A DNA stretch of 64,000 nucleotides from Azophilus sp965220835 (GTDB lineage: Bacteria > Pseudomonadota > Gammaproteobacteria > Pseudomonadales > Azotimanducaceae). The DNA lies in NCBI GenBank assembly GCA_965220835.1, contig OZ244842.1, positions 1,364,001-1,428,000 on the forward strand, in the 5' to 3' direction. Made by a program: the position numbers and the translations under genes. This document shows, piece by piece, positions 49,658-58,662 of the stretch (position 1 is its first letter; each line of letters begins with the position of its first letter). Below the pieces are notes generated by a model. That model worked only from the letters and a program-made list of their open reading frames with translations, was not told the origin of the DNA and searched no databases.

Positions 49658-51924
49658 TAGTCGCCACCCACCAGCACGTCGCGGCTGCCGTTGCTGTTCA
49701 TGGGGGTTACCACGCCAGCCTGCTCCATGGCCTCAATGAGGCGCGCCGCGCGGTTGTAGCCGATGCGCAGCTTGCGCTGAACGGCCGATATGGACGGCCT
49801 GCGGGACTCGATCACGAAAGCCACCGCATCGTCGTAGAGCGGATCGTCCTGCTCGGTGTCCCCTGAACCGGAAGACAGATCGACGAACGCCCCTGCCGCG
49901 CCGCCACTCAATATGTCGTGGTCATAGTTGGGCTCACCGCGCTTCTTCCAGTCCTGAACCACGCGATGCACCTCATCATCGGAGACGAAAGCACCGTGCA
50001 CGCGGTTCGGCACGCTGGTGCCCGGCGGCAGGAAGAGCATGTCGCCGTGACCGAGCAGTTGTTCCGCACCGCCCTGATCGAGGATGGTGCCGGAGTCGGC
50101 CCGTGAGGAAACCTGGAAGCTGATTCGGGCCGGGATGTTGGCCTTGATGAGGCCGGTGATGACGTCCACCGACGGGCGCTGGGTGGCAAGCACCAAGTGT
50201 ATGCCGGCGGCACGGGCCTTTTGGGCGATGCGGGCGATCAACTGCTCGACCTGTTTTCGAGCCACCATCATCATGTCCGCGAACTCATCGATCACCACGA
50301 CAATGAACGGCAAGGTAGCCAGTTCAGGCGCATCCTCCAGCCCCTCCTCCTCCGCCAGCGGATCAATCAATGGCGCGCCCTTGCGTTGCCCATCGCGCAC
50401 CTTCCGGTTGAAGCCAGCTAGGTTGCGCACGCCGAGCGCCGCCATCAGCCGGTAGCGACGCTCCATTTCGGCAACGCACCAATTCAGCGCATGGCCCGCT
50501 TGGCTCATGTCCGTCACCACCGGCGCCAGCAGGTGCGGAATGCCCTCATAGACGGCCAACTCCAGCATCTTCGGGTCCACCAGGATCAAGCGGACATCCT
50601 CCGCGGACGCCTTGTAGAGGATGCTGAGCAACATGGCATTGACGCCCACCGACTTGCCTGAGCCCGTGGTGCCGGCAATCAGCAGGTGCGGCATGCGGCT
50701 GATGTCCGTCACCACTGGCGCACCGGCCACATCCTTGCCTAGCGCCAAGGTCAGCGGCGACTTCGACTTCTCGTATTCGCTGGTGGCGAATATCTCCTTG
50801 AGCCGGACCATTTCCCGGTTCTCGTTGGGAATCTCGATGCCAATCACCGACTTGCCGGGAATCACTTCCACGACGCGGACGCTGATCACGGCCAGGGAAC
50901 GGGCCAAGTCCTTCGCCAAAGTGGTGATTTTCTGCGCCCGCACCCCCGGCGCCGGCTGCATCTCAAAGCGCGTGACCACCGGCCCCGGCAACACGGAGGT
51001 GACTTCCGCCTCCACGCCAAACTCGGCAAGCTTCAACTCCAGCTGGCGCGACATCGCCTGAAGTGATTCCTCCGAAAAGCCGCCTGACCCATCGGTGGAC
51101 TTGTCATCAAGCAGGGCCATGTCAGGCACCGGACCGACCCCGGCGGTATCAAAGAGGCTGGCCTGCTCGGGCTTGACCTCCTTGATCGCCGGCGACTCGA
51201 TACTTGGAGGCTGGCGCTTCTGACGTCGCTTGCGGTCCTTCTCCCGCGTCTGCGCGCGCTTGCGAACGGCGGAGCGGGTGGCTTTGCGGGACGTGCGCCG
51301 TTGAGCCGCCACCTCGGCCCGACGGGTGGCAAAGCCGGCGATGACCATGAACGCATGGTGTATTCGCTCACCCAGCCACTCGGCGACATCGAGCCAGGAA
51401 AAACCAAGAGCCGTCTGGGCGCCGGCTAGGATGCCCGCCACGCCCAACAAGGTCAGCCCCACGAAGCCCAAGGCGGGCAGCCCATATTGAGCCAACCACT
51501 CGCCAAGCGTGCCGCCAGCGCCGGCGGGCATGGCAAAGCCCTCCGAGGGCACATGCGCTTGCACCAGGACGCAGGCGCAGAGCGTGACGACTACCCAGCC
51601 GACGCTGCGCAAGGCGACCGCGAACCAAGGGGAGCGGTTGCCGCTTCGAACCACGACGCGCACACCGATGGCCAGGACCGCAAGCGGCATCATGTAGGCG
51701 ACCCAGCCGAAAACGAATAGGAACAGATCCGCCAAGTAGGCCCCGCTGGCGCCGACCCAGTTGCGCACTTCGCCGGATTCCCCACTGAAGGTGTACGACG
51801 GATCCGAAGGCGAATGGGACACCACGGCCAGCAAAAGGTAAAGGGCGAAGGCGCCGACGCCAATCAAGCCGATTTCGCGTATTGGGGCGCGGTAGGTGGT
51901 CAAGGGTGGCGCGACCGCTGGCAA
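49657..51924 (-). CDS. ftsK: DNA translocase FtsK
   Basis: A 755-residue septal DNA pump that clears chromosome termini and activates XerCD. Four N-terminal membrane helices are visible in residues about 20-170, then a short basic linker, the RecA-like motor with Walker A GTTGSGKSVGVN and Walker B FIVVVIDEFADMM, and the C-terminal winged-helix gamma domain (YDDAVAFVIESRRPSISAVQ). The linker is short compared with E. coli FtsK. Confidence 0.96.
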   Translation of the reverse strand: MPAVAPPLTTYRAPIREIGLIGVGAFALYLLLAVVSHSPSDPSYTFSGESGEVRNWVGASGAYLADLFLFVFGWVAYMMPLAVLAIGVRVVVRSGNRSPWFAVALRSVGWVVVTLCACVLVQAHVPSEGFAMPAGAGGTLGEWLAQYGLPALGFVGLTLLGVAGILAGAQTALGFSWLDVAEWLGERIHHAFMVIAGFATRRAEVAAQRRTSRKATRSAVRKRAQTREKDRKRRQKRQPPSIESPAIKEVKPEQASLFDTAGVGPVPDMALLDDKSTDGSGGFSEESLQAMSRQLELKLAEFGVEAEVTSVLPGPVVTRFEMQPAPGVRAQKITTLAKDLARSLAVISVRVVEVIPGKSVIGIEIPNENREMVRLKEIFATSEYEKSKSPLTLALGKDVAGAPVVTDISRMPHLLIAGTTGSGKSVGVNAMLLSILYKASAEDVRLILVDPKMLELAVYEGIPHLLAPVVTDMSQAGHALNWCVAEMERRYRLMAALGVRNLAGFNRKVRDGQRKGAPLIDPLAEEEGLEDAPELATLPFIVVVIDEFADMMMVARKQVEQLIARIAQKARAAGIHLVLATQRPSVDVITGLIKANIPARISFQVSSRADSGTILDQGGAEQLLGHGDMLFLPPGTSVPNRVHGAFVSDDEVHRVVQDWKKRGEPNYDHDILSGGAAGAFVDLSSGSGDTEQDDPLYDDAVAFVIESRRPSISAVQRKLRIGYNRAARLIEAMEQAGVVTPMNSNGSRDVLVGGD

Positions 51925-52078
51925 AGGTTGTTGGGGGCTAGTTTAACGGCATTTGGCAGCCCTCACATCCTTTGGTTGGCACAGATGCCGCTCTGCTTCT
52001 GGCCTTGGGCAAAGCGCACTGTTGGGAAATCCACCGCAATCGCGTTCGATCTGCGGTGTCTGCGTTGATGTCATTTGA

Positions 52079-52193
52079 ATATCAAATGTGAGACCGAAAA
52101 AGTGTGTGTCCTACTTGGTGGGCTAGGGTCGTATTGATATCAATTCGATATCAGTTGTGGGACTGAAAGCGTGTGTGTCCTAGTTGAGGTGGG
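52079..52193. repeat. two diverged 45-nt direct repeats upstream of PA4642-like gene
   Basis: The segments 52079-52122 and 52148-52193 are about 80 percent identical and share GTGTGTGTCCTA. Each begins with an ATATCA-containing dyad; between them lies ATTGATATCAAT, a perfect palindrome. The 339-bp spacer 51925-52263 holds no gene. Promoter-associated operators or a small element remnant are possible. Confidence 0.5.
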
Positions 52194-52263
52194 GGTGGCG
52201 TCGGGCCAATGGCGGGTGGCCCGGTGATATGATTGGCGGATAACAACCGACGGCACACGTGAT

Positions 52264-52560
52264 ATGCGACCTGACAAGGCAAAGGTGGTCGATGAAGTCT
52301 GGGACGAGCAGCGCATTCGGTCTTTTCTCGACAAGGCGCCCTTGGCGAAGGGCATGGATCCTGACTTCAGCGCCCTGCTTTACGCCTACCGCAGCATGAG
52401 GCCGAGCGATTTTGAGGCCTTCATCAACTGGTTCCGCCAAGCGGGGCGCAATCTGGAGGCCAAGAACGACTTCGGCGAAACGCTTCTGGACGTCATTGCC
52501 GCCCACCGCTTGGCACAGCCCTTCAGAACAATTCTCCAAGCCGCCGGGGCCGGCCGTTAG
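52264..52560 (+). CDS. PA4642-family small protein
   Basis: A 98-residue soluble protein. RPDKAKVVDEVWDEQRIRSF, ALLYAYRSMRPSDFEAFINW, GRNLEAKNDFGETLLDVIA and HRLAQPFRTIL agree with the small PA4642 family I recall from pseudomonads, whose role is unknown. It is followed 14 bp later by aat, in the position where thioredoxin reductase is found in Pseudomonas. Confidence 0.75.
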   Translation: MRPDKAKVVDEVWDEQRIRSFLDKAPLAKGMDPDFSALLYAYRSMRPSDFEAFINWFRQAGRNLEAKNDFGETLLDVIAAHRLAQPFRTILQAAGAGR

Positions 52561-52574
52561 CTGTTCAGCTGGGG

Positions 52575-53270
52575 ATGGCGGTTTCCTTCATCCAAAGCGG
52601 CATCAGCTTTCCTGATGCGCAGCAGGCGGACGATTCCATTGGCGGCCTGCTGGCAGTCGGCGGTGACCTTTCCCCAAGACGCCTGCTGGCGGCCTACCGG
52701 GCGGGCATCTTTCCTTGGTTCGACGACGACCAAGCGCCGATTCTCTGGTGGAGCCCGGACCCGAGAGCGGTTTTGGTGCCGGGCGAGATGCACATCAGCA
52801 AAAGCCTTGCCAAACGGCTGCGCAACGGCGGCTTCAAAGTGTCCTTTGATTGCGCCTTTGCCGAGGTGGTCAAAGGCTGCGCGACCGAACGAAAGGGCCA
52901 GTCTGGCACTTGGATCACCTCGGGCATGGGCGTTGCCTACGGCCGCCTGCACGAACTGGGCTACGCCCACTCCCTGGAGGTGTGGCGCGCTGGGCGTCTG
53001 GTCGGCGGGCTGTACGGCCTGTCCATTGGCGCCTTCTTTTTTGGGGAATCCATGTTCAGCCGCATTCCAGACGCCTCCAAGGTGGCGCTCGCCCACCTCA
53101 GCGGGCAACTCAAGCGCTGGGGCTTCCAACTCATCGACTGCCAAATTCCCAACCCGCATCTGAGCTCGCTGGGCGTCAAGTCGATGCCGCGCGCCGAGTT
53201 CCTGGCGGCCTTGGCAGCCAATGACGAATCCCAGACCCGAGTTGGCACTTGGACCTTTGACGCCGACTGA
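52575..53270 (+). CDS. aat: leucyl/phenylalanyl-tRNA--protein transferase
   Basis: Aat adds Leu or Phe to N-terminal Arg/Lys, creating N-degrons for ClpS-ClpAP. The 231-residue protein has GGLLAVGGDLSPRRLLAAYR, GIFPWF, ILWWSPDPRAVL, TWITSGMGVAYGRLHELGYA, SLEVW and GESMFSRIPDASKVAL. clpA and clpS lie 0.4-3 kb away on the other strand. The arginyl-tRNA transferase gene often found after aat is absent. Confidence 0.96.
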   Translation: MAVSFIQSGISFPDAQQADDSIGGLLAVGGDLSPRRLLAAYRAGIFPWFDDDQAPILWWSPDPRAVLVPGEMHISKSLAKRLRNGGFKVSFDCAFAEVVKGCATERKGQSGTWITSGMGVAYGRLHELGYAHSLEVWRAGRLVGGLYGLSIGAFFFGESMFSRIPDASKVALAHLSGQLKRWGFQLIDCQIPNPHLSSLGVKSMPRAEFLAALAANDESQTRVGTWTFDAD

Positions 53271-53341
53271 GCCGGCAAATCCGGTTGATTCCAGCCACCC
53301 ATAAAGGGCAGAATGCCGCCGCCTGATTGGACAGGGACCCC

Positions 53342-53557
53342 ATGGCAAAGGAAGAGCAAATTGAAATGGACGGAACGGTGGTTGACACCCTTCCGAACAC
53401 GATGTTCCGCGTTGAGCTGGACAACGGCCATGTGGTGACCGCCCACATTTCGGGCAAAATCCGCAAGAACTACATCCGCATTCTCACCGGGGATAAAGTC
53501 AAGGTGGAATTGACGCCCTACGACCTCAGCAAGGGCCGCATCACGTTCCGCAAGTAA
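53342..53557 (+). CDS. infA: translation initiation factor IF-1
   Basis: A 71-residue S1/OB-fold protein almost identical in pattern to E. coli IF-1 (KEEQIEMDGTVVDTLPNTMF, GHVVTAHISGKIRKNYIRIL, DKVKVELTPYDLSKGRI). It binds the A site of the 30S subunit during initiation. ATG 53342 gives the canonical start; five upstream codons are open. Confidence 0.97.
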   Translation: MAKEEQIEMDGTVVDTLPNTMFRVELDNGHVVTAHISGKIRKNYIRILTGDKVKVELTPYDLSKGRITFRK

Positions 53558-53645
53558 GGTTTGCCGCGGACAGGGCGTTCCGCATAAGACCTCCTGCGGC
53601 CAAGCAGGTGCCGGCCGCCCATACGCTGAACGGCAAGCGGCGCGG

Positions 53646-55922
53646 TTAGGCGGTGACCTTCTCGTCCGCAGCGCTGACGGCCTCAAGCGCCAATTCACCG
53701 TCCTTCAGGGATACCCGCAGCAGCCCGCCGCCCTTGGCCAAGGGGCCAAACAGAATCAAGTCCGCCAGTTGGCGCTTGATCTTGTCTTGAATCAGGCGCT
53801 GCATGGGCCGGGCGCCCATCTTCTCGTCGTAGCCTTCCCGGGCCAGCCAGGCCCTAGCCTCTTCGTCCACCTCCAGCGTCACCCGCTTGTCGTCAAGCTG
53901 GGCCTGCAGCTCGGTGAGGAACTTGTCCACGATGGTCTTGACCACCGACTCGCTCAGGCTGCCGAACTGCACGATGGCGTCAAGGCGATTGCGGAACTCA
54001 GGAGCGAACAGCTTGCGGATGGCCTCCATGCCATCGGTGCTGTGGTCCTGTTCGGAAAAGCCGATGGACGGGCGAGCCATGTCCATGGCCCCGGCGTTGG
54101 TGGTCATGATGAGCACCACGTTGCGAAAATCCGCCTTGCGCCCATTGTTGTCAGTGAGCGAACCGTGGTCCATGACCTGCAGCAGCAGGTTGAAAACCTC
54201 CGGATGGGCCTTCTCGATTTCATCAAGCAGCACGACGCTGTGCGGATGCTTGGTCACCGCCTCGGTGAGCAGTCCGCCCTGGTCGAAGCCGATGTACCCG
54301 GGCGGTGCGCCAATCAGGCGCGAGACCGTGTGCCGCTCCATGTACTCAGACATGTCGTAGCGCAGCAACTCGACGCCGGTGATAAGCGCCAACTGCCGGC
54401 ACACCTCGGTCTTGCCCACTCCGGTTGGCCCGGCGAACAGGAAGGCGCCGATCGGCTTGTCCCCGGCCTTAAGCCCCGCACGGGACAACTTGATGCTGTC
54501 CGCAAGCTGGTCGATGGCCTCGTCCTGGCCGAAGATGACCATCTTGAGCTTCTCATCGAGCCCCTTGAGCGCCTCCTTGTCCGAGGTTGACACTTGGGTT
54601 GAGGGAATGCGGGCGATCTTGGCCACCACCTGCTCCACGTCGGCAGCGCCGATGGTCTTCTTGCGGCGGCTTGGCGGCAGCAATTGCTGGGCGGCACCCG
54701 CCTCGTCGATGACGTCGATGGCCTTGTCCGGCATGAAGCGGTCCGTGATGTACTTTGCAGCCAACTCCGACGCGGAACGCAGGGCCGGGTCGGTGAAGCG
54801 CAGTTGGTAGTGGTCCTCGAAGCGGGACTTCAACCCCTTGAGGATCTGATAGGTGTCCTGAACGTCCGGCTCGACGATGTCAATTTTCTGGAAGCGCCTT
54901 GAGAGTGCTCGGTCCTTCTCGAAGATGCCGCGGAACTCCTGGTAGGTGGTGGAGCCCATGCACCGGATTTGGCCCGACGTCAGCAGCGGCTTCAGCAGGT
55001 TGGAGGCATCCATCACGCCACCGGACGCGGCACCGGCGCCGATGATGGTATGCACCTCATCGATGAAGAGTATCGCCCCCTCTTGTTCCTTCAATTCCGC
55101 AAGCACCACCTTGAAGCGCTTCTCGAAGTCGCCCCGGTACTTAGTGCCTGCCAACAGCGCGCCAAGGTCGAGGGCGTAGATCGTGCTCTCGGCCACCACG
55201 TCAGGCACTTTCTGCTCGACGATGCGCTTGGCCAAGCCCTCCGCGATGGCGGTTTTGCCCACCCCGGACTCTCCCACCAGCAGCGGGTTGTTCTTGCGTC
55301 TGCGGCACAGCACCTGGATGACCCGCTCCAATTCCTGATCCCGACCCACCAGCGGGTCAATGCGGCCGGCCTTGGCCTGCTCGTTGAGATTGGTGGCGAA
55401 GGCCTCGAGGGCTTTCTGAGCGCCTTCCTCGCCTTGGGTGCGCTCCTCGCCCTCCACGGCGCTCTCCGTGGCGCCTTTGCCGCCATAGACCTTGGAGATG
55501 CCGTGCGCGATGTAGTTGACCACGTCGATGCGGGCGATGTCCTGCTGCTTCAAGTAGTACACCGACTGGCTTTCCCGCTCGCTGAAGATGGCAACCAGCA
55601 CGTTGCCGCCCGTGACCTCCTTGCGGCCCGAGGACTGACCGTGGAAGACCGCCCGCTGCAGGACGCGCTGAAAGCCCAAGGTGGGCTGAGTCTCCCGCTT
55701 GGCGTCGCCCGCCGGAATCAACGGGGTGGTGGTCTCAATGTACTCGCTTAGGTCCGCACGGAGCTTGTCGATGTCGCAGCCCACGTTGCGCAGCACGTCC
55801 AGTGCCGCATCGTTGCTAAGCAGCGCCAGCAGCAGGTGCTCGACGGTCATGAATTCGTGGCGCTTGGCGCGAGCTTCGCGAAAAGCCTCGTTGAGCGTGG
55901 TTTCCAGATCTTTGCTGAGCAT
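53646..55922 (-). CDS. clpA: ATP-dependent Clp protease ATPase subunit ClpA
   Basis: A 758-residue AAA+ unfoldase. The N-terminal repeat domain (RHEFMTVEHLLLALLSND) binds ClpS; AAA module 1 has GESGVGKTAIAEG, module 2 GPTGVGKTEVCRQ; an SIGF segment is the ClpP-docking loop. ATG 55922 (MLSKDLETTLNEAF) is the family start. It is 121 bp from clpS, same strand, probably one operon. Confidence 0.97.
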   Translation of the reverse strand: MLSKDLETTLNEAFREARAKRHEFMTVEHLLLALLSNDAALDVLRNVGCDIDKLRADLSEYIETTTPLIPAGDAKRETQPTLGFQRVLQRAVFHGQSSGRKEVTGGNVLVAIFSERESQSVYYLKQQDIARIDVVNYIAHGISKVYGGKGATESAVEGEERTQGEEGAQKALEAFATNLNEQAKAGRIDPLVGRDQELERVIQVLCRRRKNNPLLVGESGVGKTAIAEGLAKRIVEQKVPDVVAESTIYALDLGALLAGTKYRGDFEKRFKVVLAELKEQEGAILFIDEVHTIIGAGAASGGVMDASNLLKPLLTSGQIRCMGSTTYQEFRGIFEKDRALSRRFQKIDIVEPDVQDTYQILKGLKSRFEDHYQLRFTDPALRSASELAAKYITDRFMPDKAIDVIDEAGAAQQLLPPSRRKKTIGAADVEQVVAKIARIPSTQVSTSDKEALKGLDEKLKMVIFGQDEAIDQLADSIKLSRAGLKAGDKPIGAFLFAGPTGVGKTEVCRQLALITGVELLRYDMSEYMERHTVSRLIGAPPGYIGFDQGGLLTEAVTKHPHSVVLLDEIEKAHPEVFNLLLQVMDHGSLTDNNGRKADFRNVVLIMTTNAGAMDMARPSIGFSEQDHSTDGMEAIRKLFAPEFRNRLDAIVQFGSLSESVVKTIVDKFLTELQAQLDDKRVTLEVDEEARAWLAREGYDEKMGARPMQRLIQDKIKRQLADLILFGPLAKGGGLLRVSLKDGELALEAVSAADEKVTA

Positions 55923-56043
55923 AGTGTTAGTTTTCTTGATCGCGGGGGAAGGCTGCCAAGTTGAGCCCACTTCTGCGCCCGGCGACCACCCTTCCGTAGG
56001 TCCGGCTGTTGGTCTGGGTCATCGCCTCGTTAGCTTAAGCGGA

Positions 56044-56478
56044 TTAATCGGTCATTTCCACCCTGGAAACCAACGGGTGCTGGTTCTCCTGGGCGTATTG
56101 GTTGATTTGCTCGGACTTGGTCTCGGCGATGTCCCGGGGAAAGATGCCCACCACGGCACTGCCCTGGGTGTGCACCGCCAGCATGACTTGGGTGGCCTTC
56201 TCGCGGTTCATGCCGAAGAAGGTCTCCAACACGTGAACCACAAATTCCATTGGCGTGTAGTCGTCATTGAGCAGAATGACCTTGTACATGGGCGGCTTTT
56301 TCAGCTTGGGCTTGGCCTCCGCGACCGCCACCCCGCGATCCTCCCCAACGCCCGGCTCATCGCCGTCCTGCGCGCGCCATGGGCCACCGACCTCACCCTG
56401 AACTTGCGGCTGCGCTGCCGCATGCCAAAGGTCCAAGCCCTTGGCTGCGCAACCGATGGAAGAGAAAAGATGGCGCAT
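56044..56478 (-). CDS. clpS: ClpAP adaptor protein ClpS
   Basis: ClpS delivers N-degron substrates to ClpA. The core PPMYKVILLNDDYTPMEFVV, VLETFFGMNREKATQVMLAV and FPRDIAETKSEQIN is fully conserved, including the NDDYTPMEF pocket. With ATG 56478 the protein is 144 residues, with an N-terminal extension about 20-40 residues longer than usual; no better start was found. The upstream region is filled by palindromic repeats shared with cspD. Confidence 0.92.
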   Translation of the reverse strand: MRHLFSSIGCAAKGLDLWHAAAQPQVQGEVGGPWRAQDGDEPGVGEDRGVAVAEAKPKLKKPPMYKVILLNDDYTPMEFVVHVLETFFGMNREKATQVMLAVHTQGSAVVGIFPRDIAETKSEQINQYAQENQHPLVSRVEMTD

Positions 56479-56515
56479 GCGGCGATGATACCTGTCGGCA
56501 TTGACACTGCAAAGG

Positions 56516-56650
56516 CGAACTTTGGCCCTGAGGGCCAAAGTTCGTTGGAGTTTCGCTGCGCGAAACTCGGCGAACTTTGGTCGGAACACGCGAACTTTGG
56601 CCCTGAGGGCCAAAGTTCGTTGGAGTTTCGCCGCGCGAAACTCGGCGAAC
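56516..56650. repeat. tandem 60-bp palindromic units between clpS and cspD
   Basis: Two 60-bp units (56516-56575, 56591-56650) differ at one base. Each holds a 14-bp near-perfect stem (CGAACTTTGGCCCT and complement around a single G) and a second 9-bp stem (GAGTTTCGC/GCGAAACTC). A further partial arm sits in the 15-bp linker. A diverged single copy is at 25945-25973. They occupy the divergent promoter region. Confidence 0.9.
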
Positions 56651-56765
56651 CTCGGTGGGGAAAGGCGGGCTTTGCAATCTGCTGGGAATTCCCAATAATC
56701 CGGTTCCGAGGGGTATCTATTTTGCTAGGGAGAATGGCCAGGCGCGTGGCCGGGAGGGCAGAGCA

Positions 56766-56984
56766 ATTGCAACTGGAACAGTAAAGTGGTTCAACAACGC
56801 CAAAGGCTACGGGTTCATTCTGCCGTCTGACGGCGGGGGCGACCTCTTCGCTCACTACACCGCCATCGAGATGGAAGGCTACAAGACGCTAAAGGCAGGC
56901 CAGCCCGTGGTCTTTGACGTCGAGGAAGGGCCCAAGGGCCATCACGCAGTCAACATTCGCGCTGAGGCCGAGGACGGGGCTTGA
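56766..56984 (+). CDS. cspD: cold-shock-domain protein CspD with apparent ATT start
   Basis: A 72-residue OB-fold protein with RNP1 KGYGFI and RNP2 DLFAHY, matching CspD, a stationary-phase nucleic-acid binding inhibitor of replication. The family N-terminus M-A-T-G-T-V-K-W-F requires ATT at 56766 as start; no ATG, GTG or TTG lies in frame near it. A strong GGGAGG (56752-56757) sits 8 nt upstream, supporting this. The nearest usual in-frame start, GTG 56655, would add 37 residues and lies at the edge of the repeats. Confidence 0.85.
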   Translation: MATGTVKWFNNAKGYGFILPSDGGGDLFAHYTAIEMEGYKTLKAGQPVVFDVEEGPKGHHAVNIRAEAEDGA

Positions 56985-56988
56985 CCTG

Positions 56989-57009
56989 CGTCTGGCCTTC
57001 GGCCAGACG
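56989..57009 (+). terminator. hairpin after cspD
   Basis: CGTCTGGCC and GGCCAGACG form a perfect 9-bp stem with a TTC loop, 4 bp after the cspD stop. The following TTGGACTTT is only moderately T-rich, so an intrinsic terminator is plausible but not certain. Confidence 0.45.
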
Positions 57010-57114
57010 TTGGACTTTGCGCGCAACTCGGCGTCTCGTCTCGGGGCAGGCGTTGGCGTTGCTGAGCACTTGGGGATTGCTCAGCAACGCGGCGATGGGC
57101 TCAGTTGGGGGGCA

Positions 57115-58374
57115 TCAGGCCATGGCATCGATGACGGCGTCGCCGAACGCGGAGCACGACAGGAGTGTGGCGCCGCTCATCAGGCGCTCGAAGTCATAGG
57201 TCACGGTTTTCCGCGAAATGGCGCCTTCCATGCCTGTGATGATGAGGTCGGCAGCCTCCCGCCAGCCCATGTGCCGGAGCATCATTTCAGCGGACAGCAC
57301 CAAGGAGCCCGGGTTGACCTTATCCTGCCCCGTGTACTTCGGCGCCGTGCCGTGGGTGGCCTCGAAAAGCGCGATGGTGTCGCCGATGTTGGCGCCTGGC
57401 GCAATCCCGATGCCGCCCACTTGGGCGGCCAGGGCATCGGAAATGTAGTCGCCATTAAGGTTCATGGTCGCTAGCACGTCGTACTCGTCGGGTCGGGTGA
57501 GTATCTGCTGCAGCATGGCGTCGGCGATCATGTCCTTGATGATGATCTGTCGCCCCGTGTTCGGGTTGGTCAATTCGTGCCAAGGGCCGCCATCCAATGG
57601 CGTCGCGCCAAACTCCCGGGCGGCGAGCTGATAGCCCCAGTCCTTGAACGCCCCTTCGGTGAATTTCATGATGTTGCCCTTGTGCACGAAGGTCAGCGAG
57701 GCCCGGTCCTCGTCGATGGCATACTGCAGGGCCTTGCGCACCAAGCGCTCGGTGCCCTCCACGGAGATGGGCTTGATGCCGATGCCGCAGTGGCGCGGAA
57801 AGCGGATCTTGCGCACGCCCATGCTTTCCTGCAGAAAGCCAATGACCTTCTCCGCCCCCGCCGAATCCGCTTCCCACTCCACCCCGGCGTAAATATCCTC
57901 AGTGTTCTCCCTGAAGATCACCATGTCGGTTTTCTGGGGCGCCACCACCGGGCTCGGCACGCCCTTGAACCAGCGCACCGGGCGCAGGCAGACATAGAGG
58001 TCGAGTTCCTGGCGCAGCGCCACGTTCAACGAGCGGATGCCGCCCCCCACCGGCGTCGTCATGGGGCCCTTGATGCCGATGATGAACTCGCGCATGGCCT
58101 CCAGCGTTTCCGCCGGCAGCCACTCATCCGCCCCGTACACCTCAAGCGACTTCTCCCCCGAGTAGATTTCCATCCAAGCAATCCGGCGCCGCCCGCCGTA
58201 AGCCTTGGCCACCGCGGCGTCCACCACCTTGAGCATGACCGGCGTGATGTCGATGCCGATGCCGTCGCCTTCAATGTAGGGAATGATGGGGTTGTCGGGA
58301 ATGTTGAGGGAGTTGTCTTCGTTGACGGTGATCTTCTCACCATCGGCAGGCACGGCTATGTGCTGGTACGCCAT
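57115..58374 (-). CDS. icd: isocitrate dehydrogenase (NADP)
   Basis: A 419-residue TCA-cycle enzyme making 2-oxoglutarate and NADPH. IPYIEGDGIGIDITP, GIRSLNVALRQELDLYVCLRP (phosphorylatable Ser and substrate Arg), FRENTEDIYAG and ATHGTAPKYTGQDKVNPGS are conserved. ATG 58374 gives the standard length; the frame continues 48 codons upstream without support. Order clpS/cspD-icd follows Pseudomonas. A TATACT box (complement of 58420-58425) could be its -10. Confidence 0.96.
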   Translation of the reverse strand: MAYQHIAVPADGEKITVNEDNSLNIPDNPIIPYIEGDGIGIDITPVMLKVVDAAVAKAYGGRRRIAWMEIYSGEKSLEVYGADEWLPAETLEAMREFIIGIKGPMTTPVGGGIRSLNVALRQELDLYVCLRPVRWFKGVPSPVVAPQKTDMVIFRENTEDIYAGVEWEADSAGAEKVIGFLQESMGVRKIRFPRHCGIGIKPISVEGTERLVRKALQYAIDEDRASLTFVHKGNIMKFTEGAFKDWGYQLAAREFGATPLDGGPWHELTNPNTGRQIIIKDMIADAMLQQILTRPDEYDVLATMNLNGDYISDALAAQVGGIGIAPGANIGDTIALFEATHGTAPKYTGQDKVNPGSLVLSAEMMLRHMGWREAADLIITGMEGAISRKTVTYDFERLMSGATLLSCSAFGDAVIDAMA

Positions 58375-58572
58375 GGGATTCGCTCCAATTTCAGGCAGTG
58401 GTGTGGGGAAAAGCGGCGCAGTATAGCCTAGTCTCATGACCTGAGTGAGAGGACAGCCGGTGGCATTGGCCAAGGCCATTGCATGCCCAATCCCAAGCAC
58501 AACAGCAATAGGTTGCACTAGCCAAACCGCATAGGTAAATTTATCCGTAGGAATTAAAGACCTATCACGCCG

Positions 58573-58662
58573 ATGCCCGAGATTTCTGCAAAAGCCGAAG
58601 GACTGCTCGACAAGTCAGGGTGGAATGGTGAAGAGCTTAACTGGCGGGAGGTGTCCCCATGA
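58573..58662 (+). CDS. possible 29-residue leader ORF
   Basis: A short frame (MPEISAKAEGLLDKSGWNGE then ELNWREVSP) ends with TGA overlapping the ATG of the next gene (ATGA), as in translationally coupled genes. GGCGGGAGG lies near its end and serves the downstream gene. It could be a true small protein, a leader, or the tail of a decayed gene. The rest of the 284-bp spacer 58375-58658 shows nothing else clear. Confidence 0.35.
   Translation: MPEISAKAEGLLDKSGWNGEELNWREVSP

Noticed and set aside
52079..52193. Short CRISPR-like repeats
   Set aside because: Only two diverged copies exist, with no third repeat and no cas genes.
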